Both the position numbers and the translations under genes were made by a program. A DNA stretch of 64,000 nucleotides from CAVXZE01 sp964615365 (lineage in GTDB: Bacteria > Myxococcota_A > UBA9160 > UBA6930), in assembly GCA_964615365.1 (NCBI GenBank), contig CAZTOU010000005.1:107192-171191 (forward strand), read 5' to 3'. Under the pieces are notes generated by a model. The model did not search any database, had not been told where the DNA came from, and saw nothing but the letters and a program-made list of their open reading frames with translations. Position 1 is the first letter of the stretch; each line of letters begins with the position of its first letter. This document shows positions 64,000-64,000 of this stretch, piece after piece.

Positions 64000-64000
64000 A

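Overview
The window is GC-rich, densely packed bacterial chromosome. Many genes start with GTG or TTG, and stop/start overlaps (GTGA, ATGA, TTGA) are frequent. The content points to a deltaproteobacterial-type or myxobacterial-type organism, probably uncultured: an ATP synthase with both b and b' subunits and a separate Fo locus, a bactofilin gene directly after parAB, a MXAN_5187-like protein, a DUF3516 Ski2-like helicase, an alpha-methylacyl-CoA racemase and an apparent ArsC-family selenoprotein. The taxonomic placement is inference. No phage, integrase, IS transposase, CRISPR array, rRNA or tRNA was recognised.

Layout. 1-7.6 kb: HAD phosphatase fragment, 6-phosphofructokinase and class II aldolase (lower glycolysis), an RND efflux adaptor/pump pair, and a beheaded lipoprotein gene. 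7.6-11.3 kb: potassium-channel-like protein and a pqiA/pqiA/pqiB/pqiC lipid-transport operon whose first PqiA half has shrunk. 11.3-16.3 kb: bioB-bioF-bioD behind a BirA-type operator, nagA and a MXAN_5187-like gene. 16.3-29.5 kb, all on the minus strand: the replication-origin flank rpmH-rnpA-yidD-yidC-jag-rsmG-parA-parB-bactofilin running into atpF'-atpF-atpH-atpA-atpG-atpD-atpC. 29.8-39.4 kb, all on the plus strand: dnaN, gyrB, gyrA, hemL, then the second ATP synthase locus (atpZ, atpI, atpB, atpE). The strand switch between rpmH and dnaN and the two parS sites nearby make 29458-29841 the best origin candidate, although dnaA, recF, mnmE and mnmG are not at their usual places.

39.7-64 kb: tmk, uvrA, a SurA-like chaperone, a GST and an alkyltransferase-like protein, a PilZ protein, the DUF3516 helicase, serC, glnE, a zinc-ribbon protein, a histidine phosphatase, the racemase, a lytic transglycosylase lipoprotein, glutathione reductase, an MDR oxidoreductase, endonuclease III, a Ca2+/cation antiporter, the ArsC-like selenoprotein, a DUF385-like protein, a PAP2 phosphatase, two acetyltransferases and a GlsB/YeaQ membrane protein.

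Most notable observations: (1) an in-frame UGA with a strong ribosome binding site upstream and a hairpin fitting the bacterial SECIS model just downstream, in an ArsC-like gene at 60793; (2) two REP-like palindromes sharing GGGGACGTT ends, one of which encodes the C-terminus of UvrA; (3) a ~20 bp motif found four times at gene boundaries; (4) jag split by one in-frame TAA inside an arginine-rich linker; (5) two perfect inverted repeats (21 and 30 bp arms) beside parS in the parA-rsmG gap.
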